A stretch of DNA of 64,000 bases, taken from assembly GCF_011759585.1 (NCBI RefSeq), contig NZ_JAAOYV010000002.1, forward strand, positions 1,423,510 to 1,487,509, in the 5' to 3' direction. The translations under genes and the position numbers were made by a program. The notes under the pieces are model-generated. The model made no database searches. It saw only the letters and a program-made list of their open reading frames with translations, and was not told the DNA's origin. Numbering within the stretch: the stretch's first letter is position 1; each line of letters starts with the position of its first letter. This stretch comes from Frigoribacterium endophyticum. GTDB taxonomy: Bacteria > Actinomycetota > Actinomycetes > Actinomycetales > Microbacteriaceae. Shown here piece by piece: positions 9,631-17,032 of the stretch.

Positions 9631-9639
9631 GCCCCGCGC

Positions 9640-10674
9640 CTACCCCCGCGGCGCGACCTGCGCGTCGACGACGGCGAGCACCGCCGTCTCGTCCGCCGCG
9701 TCGAGCCCGGCGCGGCGGGGCCGGTCGCGCCCCCGGGCCAGCTCGTCGGCGAGCACCCGCGCGACCGTCTCGCGCAGCGGCCGTCGCACCCCGCCCGCCG
9801 CGACGTACGCCGCCCCGCTCCGCCGCACGAAGCCCCCGGCGTCGAGCGGCAGCCAGAGCGGCAGCGACCGCGGCCCGGCCCACCACGAGACGCCGGCGGC
9901 GAGCAGGGTCGCGTCGTCGACGGTCACGAGCTCGAGCGCCGCCCCGGGGCCGACCGCCCCGGAGCCGACACCCCCGGAGACCGCAGCCTCCGAGGCCACC
10001 GCGACCCGCACCTCCCGCAGGAACTCCTCCAGCGGCACCGGCTCGCCCACCGCGTCGACGGTGCCGACGACCCCCTCCCGCCCCGCCCGCTCGACGAACG
10101 CGGCCAGGTCGCCGACGTCGACGGCCTGCACCCAGCGCCCCTCCGTGGTCGGCACGACGACGCGGCCGCCGCGGTGCATCCGCCCGGGCCACCAGCCGAA
10201 GCGGTCGCTGGGGTCGCCGGGCCCGACGACGAGGCCGGGGCGCACGACGAGCAGGCGGTCGCCGAGCCGGCCCGCCGACTCCCGCTCGGCCGCGACCTTC
10301 GAGTCGGCGTAGACGGAGGGGTCGACCGGCTCGACGAGCTCGGCCGACTCGTCGGCCCCCGGGGTCGCGGTGTCGGCGTAGACGGAGACGCTCGACACGA
10401 GGGTCCAGTGGGAGGCGCGGTCGGCCAGCGCGCGGAGGGCCGGCCCCACGAGGGCCGGGTCGGACGACAGCTCGACCACCTCGTCCCACTCGCCGACGAG
10501 CTCGTCGTACGCGGCCGGGTCGCGGCGGTCGGCACGGACGAGGCGGGCTCCCTCGGCGACGGCGCCGGACTCACCGCGGGCCAGGCACGCGACCTCGCCG
10601 CCCCGCGCGACGGCGGCCGCCGCGATCTCGCGGCCCAGCCAGGCCGTCCCGCCGAGGATGAGGGTGCGCGTCAT
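9640..10674 (-). CDS. NAD-dependent epimerase/dehydratase family protein (extended SDR)
   Basis: 344 aa. An N-terminal Rossmann motif GGTAWLG (8-14) and the active-site pair Y122 and K126 (VYADSK) place it among extended or atypical SDRs acting on nucleotide sugars or related substrates. The protein also has VVRPGLVVGPGDPSDRFGWWPGRM, split around the substrate loop, and WVQAVDVGDLA, typical of this family. I chose MTRTLILGG over an in-frame Met four codons earlier because it directly precedes the first strand. It stands alone, and its substrate is unknown. Confidence 0.85.
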   Translation of the reverse strand: MTRTLILGGTAWLGREIAAAAVARGGEVACLARGESGAVAEGARLVRADRRDPAAYDELVGEWDEVVELSSDPALVGPALRALADRASHWTLVSSVSVYADTATPGADESAELVEPVDPSVYADSKVAAERESAGRLGDRLLVVRPGLVVGPGDPSDRFGWWPGRMHRGGRVVVPTTEGRWVQAVDVGDLAAFVERAGREGVVGTVDAVGEPVPLEEFLREVRVAVASEAAVSGGVGSGAVGPGAALELVTVDDATLLAAGVSWWAGPRSLPLWLPLDAGGFVRRSGAAYVAAGGVRRPLRETVARVLADELARGRDRPRRAGLDAADETAVLAVVDAQVAPRG

Positions 10675-10726
10675 GCCCCGAGCCAACCAGGCCGGGGCTC
10701 CTCCCCGTCACCGACGTCGCGCGGAA

Positions 10727-10813
10727 GGTGCACTTGCCGACCAGGTGCCCCGATCCGCCCGTCTGATGACGGGGAATCCGGTGATCAGGACCTCTACGGT
10801 CGGCATTTGCAGG
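10727..10813. repeat. Inverted-repeat family 4, copy a
   Basis: Arms GGTGCACTTGCCGACC and GGTCGGCATTTGCAGG flank an internal hairpin CCCGTC-TGAT-GACGGG. A second copy with the same architecture lies near 31.8 kb. Confidence 0.7.
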
Positions 10814-10891
10814 TCAGAAGGGAGCTGAGAGGGGGTTCGCGCGGGGAGGGGTGAGCCGCGGAGGGCAGCCCGCGCGGAGGCGCGGTACGGC

Positions 10892-11068
10892 CTAGCGGCG
10901 CGCGCCGCTGCCCTGCGTCGTGCGGGCGCGGCTCGAGCCGGCCGTGAGCTCGGGGACCAGCAGCCGCGCACGGAGCACGGCCACGAGCTGCTCGGGCTGG
11001 AGGGCGGCGAGCTCGGCGCGGCTGGGGGTGCGGGCGCGGCCCGCGGCGTCGTCGACGGGGCGGGTCAC
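10892..11068 (-). CDS. Micro-operon 2, second gene: 58-aa protein, paralogue of the 53-aa protein at 45.5 kb
   Basis: GTG start overlapping the TGA of the 29-aa gene (GTGA). The 58-residue product has a predicted helix ELAALQPEQLVAVLRARLLV followed by PELTAG and a basic Ser/Arg-rich tail. The helix aligns with DLRSLTHEALVAAVSGRLVG, then PQSLSA, of the 53-aa gene at 45444..45605, which also directly follows a PxTEPxD peptide gene. No known domain, signal peptide or cysteine is present. The same gene order and the same overlap at two loci argue that both are real genes. Function unknown. Confidence 0.6.
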   Translation of the reverse strand: MTRPVDDAAGRARTPSRAELAALQPEQLVAVLRARLLVPELTAGSSRARTTQGSGARR

Positions 11069-11154
11069 GCGGCGTCGGCGAGCTGCGCGAGCACGGCGAC
11101 CATGTCGATCGGCTCGGTGACGGGCATGTCGGTGAAGGAGACGGGGATGCTCAT
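11065..11154 (-). CDS. Micro-operon 2, first gene: 29-aa peptide with PxTEPxD motif
   Basis: 29 codons from ATG. The core FTDMPVTEPIDMVAVL matches SDLALPATEPLDLADL of the 32-aa gene at 45605..45703, and both peptides end in Ala-Ala. Its stop overlaps the next gene's GTG. No clear Shine-Dalgarno sequence precedes the ATG, but a palindrome TCGAGTGCTCGA lies about 60 bases upstream. It could be a signalling or precursor peptide, a small regulator, or a coupling leader for the 58-aa gene; nothing in the sequence decides this. No peptide-modifying enzyme is nearby. Confidence 0.55.
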   Translation of the reverse strand: MSIPVSFTDMPVTEPIDMVAVLAQLADAA

Positions 11155-11533
11155 GGGGGTCCGTTCGGTGGTGCCCGGGCGAGGAGCGGGGCGGGGATCG
11201 GGGTGCGACGGTCGAGTGCTCGATGAGCGGGGGCTCGACGTGCCTCCGGGAGGCGTCGCCCGGAGTCGGGGACCGGTCCGCTGAGACTACGGCGCGCCGC
11301 CCCCTCGATCTCCCCCCTCGACCGCGGCCCGACGGCGGCGTCGCAAACCGGACGCCCGGGAGCGCCGCGGAGACCGAGACCGGACAGTCGCGGCGTCCCC
11401 TGACCGTGCGGTCACCGGCCCCGCCTACAGTGAGGGCTCCCCCGCGAACCCCGGAAAGCGTGATGTCCTGACATCCACCGACACCCTCCTCGACCATCCC
11501 GAGACCGACGCGCACGCCGTCTGGCTCCGGGCG
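11155..11533. other. Divergent intergenic region between micro-operon 2 and the TetR-like gene
   Basis: About 380 bases. It holds the palindrome TCGAGTGCTCGA (11212-11223). On the plus strand TACAGT (11426-11431) is a possible -10 box for the TetR-like gene, and GGAAAG lies at 11453-11458. A two-codon ATG-TCC-TGA follows immediately. No other gene is seen. Confidence 0.5.
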
Positions 11534-11881
11534 ATGGAGGCGTTCAGCGGCACCGTGGACGACCCGCGCGACCGGGTCCTCTCCCTCTTCAGCTTCATCG
11601 CCTCCGACCACACGGCCGCCCCGCCGTGCCCGTGCCTCCACGCCGGCGGCGACGTCGAGACCGCCGAGCGGCACGTCCTCGAGCTCTCCCGGCTCGTCGA
11701 CCGCCTCTGCCGCGAGGGCGGCTACCCGCCGCCCCTCGGCCACGCCATCGTGCTGATGATCGAGGGCGCGCTCGTCGAGGCCCCGGTCATGGGGCCGGAC
11801 GGGCCGACGCGCGACGCCAGGACGGCCGCGGCGATGCTGCTCGCCGTCTACGAGACGGGCGTCGGCGCGACCGACTTCTGA
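11534..11881 (+). CDS. TetR C-terminal-domain-like protein without DNA-binding domain
   Basis: 115 aa from the first ATG; the open frame continues upstream without ATG, and a CTG at 11468 behind GGAAAG is an alternative start. The sequence DPRDRVLSLFSFIASD, then PCPCLHA, LELSRLVDRLCREGGY and IVLMIEGALVEAPVMG, resembles the ligand-binding helices of TetR-family regulators, including the Cys-containing turn after helix 5. There is no N-terminal helix-turn-helix in this or neighbouring frames. It is either a remnant of a TetR gene or a free-standing ligand-binding domain. It diverges from micro-operon 2. Confidence 0.5.
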   Translation: MEAFSGTVDDPRDRVLSLFSFIASDHTAAPPCPCLHAGGDVETAERHVLELSRLVDRLCREGGYPPPLGHAIVLMIEGALVEAPVMGPDGPTRDARTAAAMLLAVYETGVGATDF

Positions 11882-11995
11882 GGCGACTCCCCGGGGTGCC
11901 GCCACGGCGAGGCCGGTGCCCGAGGGGTGCGGCCCAGTGCGCTATCCGGACAGCGCGCCAGCAGTGTCGGTGGCTCATGGCACGATCCATCGCGG

Positions 11996-12955
11996 ATGAC
12001 AGACGACTACGACGAGCGACGCTTCCGCGTCGACGCCCACGGTGACGACCTCGACGAAGCCCGCGACACCCTCGCTCACGCGTACGAGGGGATCGAGTGG
12101 CGCGCCGAGCGTTCCGACGCGCCCTTCTCGTACCGGTACTCGTCGGCCGGCGACCAGTTCATGAGCCTGAGGGCGGTGCGCTTCGAGGGCCGCATCGAGG
12201 GCGAGATGCCGCCCGGCGACGACTACGTCATGCAGTGGATCACCCGCGGCCAGGGCACGCTCGACGTCGGGCCCGACGAGATCCGGCTCGAGGCCGGGCA
12301 GCCCCGGCTCTGGCCGTCGGTGCCGTTCCGCTTCGCGTTCTCCGACTACGACCAGCGGCTCGTGCAGATCAACCGCCAGACCGTGCACGACCTCGCGGCC
12401 GAGCGTGGCTTCACGCCCGCGCAGCTCCGCTTCGACCACGCCGTCGAGCCGCGGCAGCAGGCGATGGCGCTCTGGCGCAACAGCGTCACGCTGATCTCGC
12501 GCAGCGTGCTCGACGGCGAGGCGAGCCCGCTGCTGCAGGCCGAGATGGGCCGCCTCGGCGCGATCGCCCTGATGGAGCTCTACCCGCAGCAGGGCTCGCC
12601 CCTGCCCGACGAGCTGCTCCTGCCGCGCAACGCCCACGTGCGCGCCGCCATCGAGCACGTGCACGCCCACGTGCAGCTGCCGCTGACCTCGGTCGACCTC
12701 GCCGAGGTGGCCCACGTCAGCGTGCGGGCGCTGCAGCAGGCGTTCCAGAAGCACGTCGGCACGACGCCGAACGGCTACATCCGCGCGCTCCGGCTCGACC
12801 GCATCCGCGAGGAGCTCCTCGTCAGCGACCCGCACCGCACGTCGGTCGCCGAGGTCGCGAAGCACTGGGGCTTCGCGCACGCGGGCCGGTTCGCGGCGGC
12901 CTACGCCGAGAAGTTCGGCGAGTACCCCAGCGAGACGCTCGAGCGAGCGCACTAG
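11996..12955 (+). CDS. AraC-family transcriptional regulator (AraC paralogue 1)
   Basis: 319 aa. The N-terminal 200 residues are a cupin-like AraC-binding domain (PFSYRYSSAGDQFMSL, MQWITRGQGTLDVG, FRFAFSDYDQRLVQINRQ). The C-terminal 100 residues hold the double helix-turn-helix (LTSVDLAEVAHVSVRALQQA; TSVAEVAKHWGFAHAGRF). It is clearly paralogous over its full length to the regulator at 61972..62931. I start at MTDDYDERR, since codons before it look non-coding. It probably responds to a small ligand, which is unknown. Transcription is divergent from micro-operon 2 and parallel to the TetR-like gene. Confidence 0.9.
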   Translation: MTDDYDERRFRVDAHGDDLDEARDTLAHAYEGIEWRAERSDAPFSYRYSSAGDQFMSLRAVRFEGRIEGEMPPGDDYVMQWITRGQGTLDVGPDEIRLEAGQPRLWPSVPFRFAFSDYDQRLVQINRQTVHDLAAERGFTPAQLRFDHAVEPRQQAMALWRNSVTLISRSVLDGEASPLLQAEMGRLGAIALMELYPQQGSPLPDELLLPRNAHVRAAIEHVHAHVQLPLTSVDLAEVAHVSVRALQQAFQKHVGTTPNGYIRALRLDRIREELLVSDPHRTSVAEVAKHWGFAHAGRFAAAYAEKFGEYPSETLERAH

Positions 12956-12980
12956 CGCGGCTGCCGCTGCGCCGTGGCGC

Positions 12981-13038
12981 CGAGGTGCCTCCACCTGGGC
13001 CTTCGACGGCCCGCACGGCCCAGGACGAGTCGTCTCGA
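12981..13038. repeat. Palindromic repeat family 3, copy a
   Basis: 58 bp between the AraC stop and the glycosyltransferase start. Ends are CGAGGTG and GTCTCG, with inner arms CCTGGGCC/GGCCCAGG. A partial extra GTCGTCTCGACGCCC follows 30 bp later as a direct repeat. Confidence 0.75.
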
Positions 13039-13156
13039 CGCCCGGCGTCGCCCACGCCGCGTCGTCTCGACGCCCCGGCAGCGACGCGCCCGGCGGCCCG
13101 CCCGTTTGAGCCCGGGCGCGCCCGGGCAGGGGGCAGCCACCAGAGAGAGGACCCTC

Positions 13157-14497
13157 GTGAGCCCCGACCGACGCCAGACGATCCCCGGACTCCCGCCCCT
13201 CGGCGAGCCCTTCCCCGACGTGCGGCGCATCGCCGTGCTGCGCGGCGGCGGGCTCGGCGACCTCGTCTTCGCGCTGCCGGCGATCGCCGCGCTGCGCGCC
13301 GCCTACCCGGGCGCCTCGGTGACCCTGCTCGGGTCGCCCGTGCACCGCGCGCTCCTGGCGGGGCGGCCCGACGTCGTCGACGAGGTCGACGTGCTGCCGG
13401 TCGTGCCGGGCGTGGGCGACGCGTCGGGAACCGAGGTCGACGAGGCCGCCACCGAGCGCTTCGTCGAGCGGCACCGCGCCCGGGGCTACGACCTCGCGGT
13501 GCAGGTGCACGGTGGCGGTCGCAACTCGAACCCCTTCCTGCTGCGGCTCGGGGCACGGCACACGATCGGCACCCGTACCTCCGACGCGGTGCCCCTCGAG
13601 CGCACGATCCCCTACGTCTACTACCAGCACGAGGTGCTGCGGGCCCTCGAGGTCGTCGCGCTCGCCGGGGCGGCCCCTGCGGGAGGCGCGGTGCTGACCC
13701 CGACCCCGGCCGAGCTCGAGCGCGGTGCCGAGCTGCTCGGCCGCTCGGGCGCCGGCGGTGACGGTCGCCCGGTGGTCGCGCTCCATCCCGGGGCGAGCGA
13801 CCCGAGGAGGCGCTGGTCGCCTGACCGCTTCGGTCACCTCGCGGCCCGGCTCTCGCACCACGGCGTGCGGGCCGTCGTCGTCGGCGAGGGCGAGGACGTC
13901 GCCCTGGCCGACCGGATCGTGGCCGTGGCGCGCGCGCGGGAGCCTCGCCGTGCCTCCCTGGTGGGCTCGCTCGCCGGTCAACTGAGCCTCTCCGACCTCG
14001 TCGGGGTGCTCGCGTCGGTCGACGCCTTCGTGGGGAACGACAGCGGCCCGCGGCACGTGGCGGAGGCCGTCGGCACGGCGACGAGCTCGGTGTTCTGGTT
14101 CGGCAACGTGATCAACGCGGGCGCCCTGGGGCGGACGCGGCACCGCGTCGCCATGGCGTACACGACGGCCTGCCCGGTGTGCGGCGCCGACATCACGCAG
14201 GTGGGGTGGACGGCGGAGCGCTGCGAGCACGACGTCAGCGTCGTCGACTCCGTGACGGTCGACGAGGTGTGGGAGAACACGCGGGAGGTGCTCGACGGGG
14301 TGCTCGCCGACCGCGGCGAGCGGGTCGGGCGTGACCTCGACGAGCGCGACCACGACGTTGCCGGCCGGCGTCACGTCGACGAGCCTGACGGGGACGAGCG
14401 ATCGCGGCACGGCACCGCCGCGCCGGACCCCGCCCGGGGCGAGCTGCTCGCCGGGACGGCGGCTCGCCCCGGTGGGGCCTCGGTCGACGCGAGCTGA
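13157..14497 (+). CDS. Glycosyltransferase family 9 protein
   Basis: 446 aa from a GTG behind an AGAGAGAGG Shine-Dalgarno. The GT-B fold is recognisable from RRIAVLRGGGLGDLVFALPA near the start, PVVALHPGASDPRRRWSPD in the donor-binding half and VDAFVGNDSGPRHVAEAVG near 290-310; GT9 contains the heptosyltransferases. CPVCG and a second Cys in AERCEHD lie nearby. The last 60 residues are charged and disordered-looking, beyond normal family length. Its closeness to the heptose-synthesis genes downstream suggests a heptosyl- or similar transfer to a surface glycan; the acceptor is unknown. Confidence 0.88.
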   Translation: MSPDRRQTIPGLPPLGEPFPDVRRIAVLRGGGLGDLVFALPAIAALRAAYPGASVTLLGSPVHRALLAGRPDVVDEVDVLPVVPGVGDASGTEVDEAATERFVERHRARGYDLAVQVHGGGRNSNPFLLRLGARHTIGTRTSDAVPLERTIPYVYYQHEVLRALEVVALAGAAPAGGAVLTPTPAELERGAELLGRSGAGGDGRPVVALHPGASDPRRRWSPDRFGHLAARLSHHGVRAVVVGEGEDVALADRIVAVARAREPRRASLVGSLAGQLSLSDLVGVLASVDAFVGNDSGPRHVAEAVGTATSSVFWFGNVINAGALGRTRHRVAMAYTTACPVCGADITQVGWTAERCEHDVSVVDSVTVDEVWENTREVLDGVLADRGERVGRDLDERDHDVAGRRHVDEPDGDERSRHGTAAPDPARGELLAGTAARPGGASVDAS

Positions 14498-14529
14498 ACT
14501 CCGGCCCGCGTCGCCGTCGAAGTCGCGAC

Positions 14530-15921
14530 CTAGCGGGCGTCGACCTCGAAGGCGAAGCGCTCGCCCGACTCGGCCAGGAGCACCTCGTACGACGTGACCT
14601 GGCCGAGCGGGGCGGGCACGGACACCGTGCCCGTGTAGCCGAGCGTCGTACCGGCGCGCACCTGGCGCCCGTGTGCGTCGTAGATGACGAACCGCTCGAA
14701 GAGGCCGCCGGTGACGGTGACGGACGCGGCCCCGGCCGAGACCTGGCCGACCTCGACGCCCGGGGCGGGTGCCGGGGCGACCGGCGGCTCGACGGTCTGG
14801 CCGTCGTTCACGACCGTGACGGTCTGGGTGCCGATCGTCTGGTACAGGTCGCGGACGGTCAGCGTGTAGCTGGTGCTGCCGACGGGGGCCTCGACGGAGG
14901 CGCGAGCGCTGCCGTCAGGGCCGAACAGGCCGCTGGCGGCCCAGAGGCCGTCCATGCCCGTCATCGTGAAGTAGTGGCCGGTGGGGCCGGTCAGGTCGAG
15001 GCTCGCGTAGCCCCCGCGGAGGCTCGAGACGTCGACCGAGACGAGGTCGTCGCCGGGCTCGGCGGGCACCTCGGGCTCGACGGGGGTCTCCGGCTCGACG
15101 GGCACCTCGGGCTCGATCGGGGTCTCGGGCTCGATGGGGGTCTCGGGCTCGACCGGGACCTCGGGCTCGACGGGCACCTCGGGCTCGACCGGTGTCACCG
15201 GGTCGCCGGCCGTGCGGTCGATGACGACGTCGACCGAGTCGACGATGTCGTAACCCTCCTTCAGGTTCAGCACGAACCGTGACGACACGCCCTCGGGGGC
15301 CCACAGGCTGACCCGGGCGGTGCCCTCCGGCGAGAAGGTGCCGCTGCCGGCCCAGTAGTCGTGCGCGTCGAAGACGCTGTAGGCCTGGCCGGCGGGGCCG
15401 GTCAGCACGACCTGCGCGTAGTCCTGGGTGATGGACTCGACGTCGTACGCGAGGAGGCCGGAGCCCGGGTCGGCCGGCGTGCCCGGGTCGACCGGCGGCG
15501 CGACCTCGCGGGGGTCGACGCTCCAGACGAAGTCGAGGCGGTCGACGAGCTGGCCCGCCTCGTCGGTCAGCGTCACCTGGATGCGGAAGTCGTAGGCACG
15601 GGCGTTGTCGATGCCGAGCTGGATCGTGTTGTGGCCGGAGTCGTCGAGCTGGACGCGCCGCACCTGGCCGTCGTCGTAGGTGAACTCGACCATCGAGCGC
15701 GGCGTGCCCTGCACGTCGACGACGAGGAGGCCGCTGCCGACCTCCGTGGCGGTGAGGACGGGGGTGACGAGATCCCCGGCCTCGGCCGTCGAGGCCGAGG
15801 AGGTCGTGCTGGCGGCGCCGGCGGTCGGCGCGGGCGCCGCGAACGCGGGGCCGGCGACGAGGGAGGCGAGGACGACGCCGGTGGCGCCGATCGTCGCGAG
15901 GCAGGCTTTCTTCGGGGGCAT
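14530..15921 (-). CDS. Secreted protein with three beta-type repeats and a Pro/Glu hexapeptide-repeat linker
   Basis: 463 aa from an ATG behind AAGGAG. It has a Sec signal peptide (MPPKKACLATIGATGVVLAS onward) with likely cleavage after AFA at residue 28. Three related modules of 70-85 residues (about 150-235, 290-375 and 395-463) share the pattern VDVSSLRGGYASLDLTGPTG with FGPDGSARASV. Between modules 1 and 2, residues about 242-287 are seven to eight EPEVPV/EPETPI units, a rigid spacer. There is no LPXTG sorting signal, transmembrane anchor or enzyme motif, so it is probably released or loosely wall-bound. Function unknown; an adhesin or matrix role is a guess. Confidence 0.75.
   Translation of the reverse strand: MPPKKACLATIGATGVVLASLVAGPAFAAPAPTAGAASTTSSASTAEAGDLVTPVLTATEVGSGLLVVDVQGTPRSMVEFTYDDGQVRRVQLDDSGHNTIQLGIDNARAYDFRIQVTLTDEAGQLVDRLDFVWSVDPREVAPPVDPGTPADPGSGLLAYDVESITQDYAQVVLTGPAGQAYSVFDAHDYWAGSGTFSPEGTARVSLWAPEGVSSRFVLNLKEGYDIVDSVDVVIDRTAGDPVTPVEPEVPVEPEVPVEPETPIEPETPIEPEVPVEPETPVEPEVPAEPGDDLVSVDVSSLRGGYASLDLTGPTGHYFTMTGMDGLWAASGLFGPDGSARASVEAPVGSTSYTLTVRDLYQTIGTQTVTVVNDGQTVEPPVAPAPAPGVEVGQVSAGAASVTVTGGLFERFVIYDAHGRQVRAGTTLGYTGTVSVPAPLGQVTSYEVLLAESGERFAFEVDAR
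15056..15195. repeat. In-frame 18-bp tandem repeats encoding (E/P)EVPVEPE units
   Basis: About seven imperfect 18-bp units within the secreted protein gene, prone to copy-number change between strains. Confidence 0.8.
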
Positions 15922-16255
15922 GGTGCTCCTTGGGTCAGGCGTGCCGAGGCGGCACGCTGACCGGAATGCTACACACCGCATATCTCCCGTGCTGAGCGCG
16001 CGCTCTGTCTCGTGCGCGACCGCCCGCACAGAGGAACGCCCTCCTCCGCCACGGGTGGGGCAGGGGAGGGCGTTCCGGCCGCGAGGGTCCAGGTCTCGCA
16101 GCGACGCGTCGACGGGCCGTCGTTCGGGCTCGGGTCTGCCGTGGCGACCGGGGTTCGGGCCTCCGATCGACTGCGTGACGTCAACGGTAGACGTGGCCCC
16201 CGTCCGGGGCGAGGGGTGGACCCGCGGCCCTCGATCGTGTAGACGCGAGCGTTGC
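15922..16255. other. Intergenic region with a hairpin
   Basis: About 330 bases between the SDR stop and the secreted protein start, both on the minus strand. Apart from the hairpin at 16033-16076 I see no gene. The promoter of the secreted protein should lie next to position 15921. Confidence 0.6.
16033..16076. terminator. Hairpin, possible terminator of the heptose/SDR operon
   Basis: Perfect 12-bp arms GGAACGCCCTCC and GGAGGGCGTTCC around a 20-base loop, just beyond the stop of the last gene of the minus-strand cluster. There is no T-run, as is common in very GC-rich actinobacteria. Confidence 0.5.
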
Positions 16256-16996
16256 TCAGGGCCAGCTGTCCTCCTCGGGGTGGGTCACGACGAGCTCGCG
16301 GATCTCGCTCCGGGCCGGCATGCCGAGCACGTAGAGCACCGCGTCGGCGACGTCGGCAGGGTCCTGCAGGCGCGAGTCGTCCTGCGGCTTGTACTGCTCG
16401 TCGCGGGCGTCGAAGAACCGCGTCGCCATGCCCGAGGGGATGAGCGTCGTCACCCCGACCACGCCCTTCAGCTCGGCCGCCAGCGACCGCGTGAAGCCGA
16501 CCACGCCGAACTTCGACGCGCAGTACGCGGTCGCGTCGCCCACGGCCTTGATGCCGAGCGACGAGGCGACGGTCACGACCTTGCCGTGCGACGCCTTGAG
16601 GTGCGGCAGCGCGGCGCGCACGGTCGAGACGGTGCCGAACAGGTTGACGCCGACGATCTTCTCCCACGACGCCGTGCTGAGGCCGTCGAGGGGCGCCGGG
16701 GTGTCGACGCCGGCTGCGGTGACCACGGCGTCGAGGCCGTCGTGCGCCTCCGCGGCGGCCGTGACCGCCGCCTCCACCGCGGTCGAGTCCGAGACGTCGA
16801 CGCGGTGCGACTCGATGCCCTCGGGCACGCGCGAGACGTCGAGGTCGAGCACGATCGGCGTGCCGCCGGCCTGTTGCACGGCGTGCGCGACGGCGGCGCC
16901 GAGGCCGCTCGCGCCGCCCGTGACGACCACGCGCCCGGGGCCGCGCCGGCCGCTCTGGGCGCCCGGGGCGCCGGTGCTGCTGCTGGTGTCGGTCAT
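16256..16996 (-). CDS. Short-chain dehydrogenase/reductase (classical SDR)
   Basis: 246 aa. It has the cofactor motif TGGASGLG (26-33), NAG-equivalent AAGVDTP near 94-100, the active-site Ser in VASSLG (145/146) and Y158-K162 (YCASK). It is a classical NAD(P)-dependent oxidoreductase acting on an alcohol or ketone. It is the last gene of the heptose/glycosyltransferase operon, 36 bases after HldE. It is not the heptose epimerase HldD, which is an extended SDR with a different length and motif spacing. Substrate unknown. Confidence 0.88.
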   Translation of the reverse strand: MTDTSSSTGAPGAQSGRRGPGRVVVTGGASGLGAAVAHAVQQAGGTPIVLDLDVSRVPEGIESHRVDVSDSTAVEAAVTAAAEAHDGLDAVVTAAGVDTPAPLDGLSTASWEKIVGVNLFGTVSTVRAALPHLKASHGKVVTVASSLGIKAVGDATAYCASKFGVVGFTRSLAAELKGVVGVTTLIPSGMATRFFDARDEQYKPQDDSRLQDPADVADAVLYVLGMPARSEIRELVVTHPEEDSWP

Positions 16997-17032
16997 GGGG
17001 TTCCTTCCGTCGGGGTGGTGGTCAGCACCGTC

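Larger units (their letters stand above)
9313..9639. other. Intergenic region with repeats
   Basis: No gene is visible. From the ATPase side it contains two direct copies of GGGAGCTGACGA with CCCGA(C/T)CTCTC about 34 bp apart, then the 77-bp inverted repeat of family 5, then a hexamer repeat just after the stop of the epimerase-like gene. Confidence 0.75.

Noticed and set aside
16256-16996. Assigning the SDR as HldD, the missing heptose epimerase
   Set aside because: At 246 aa with TGGASGLG and YCASK spacing it is a classical SDR, whereas HldD is an extended SDR of over 300 aa.
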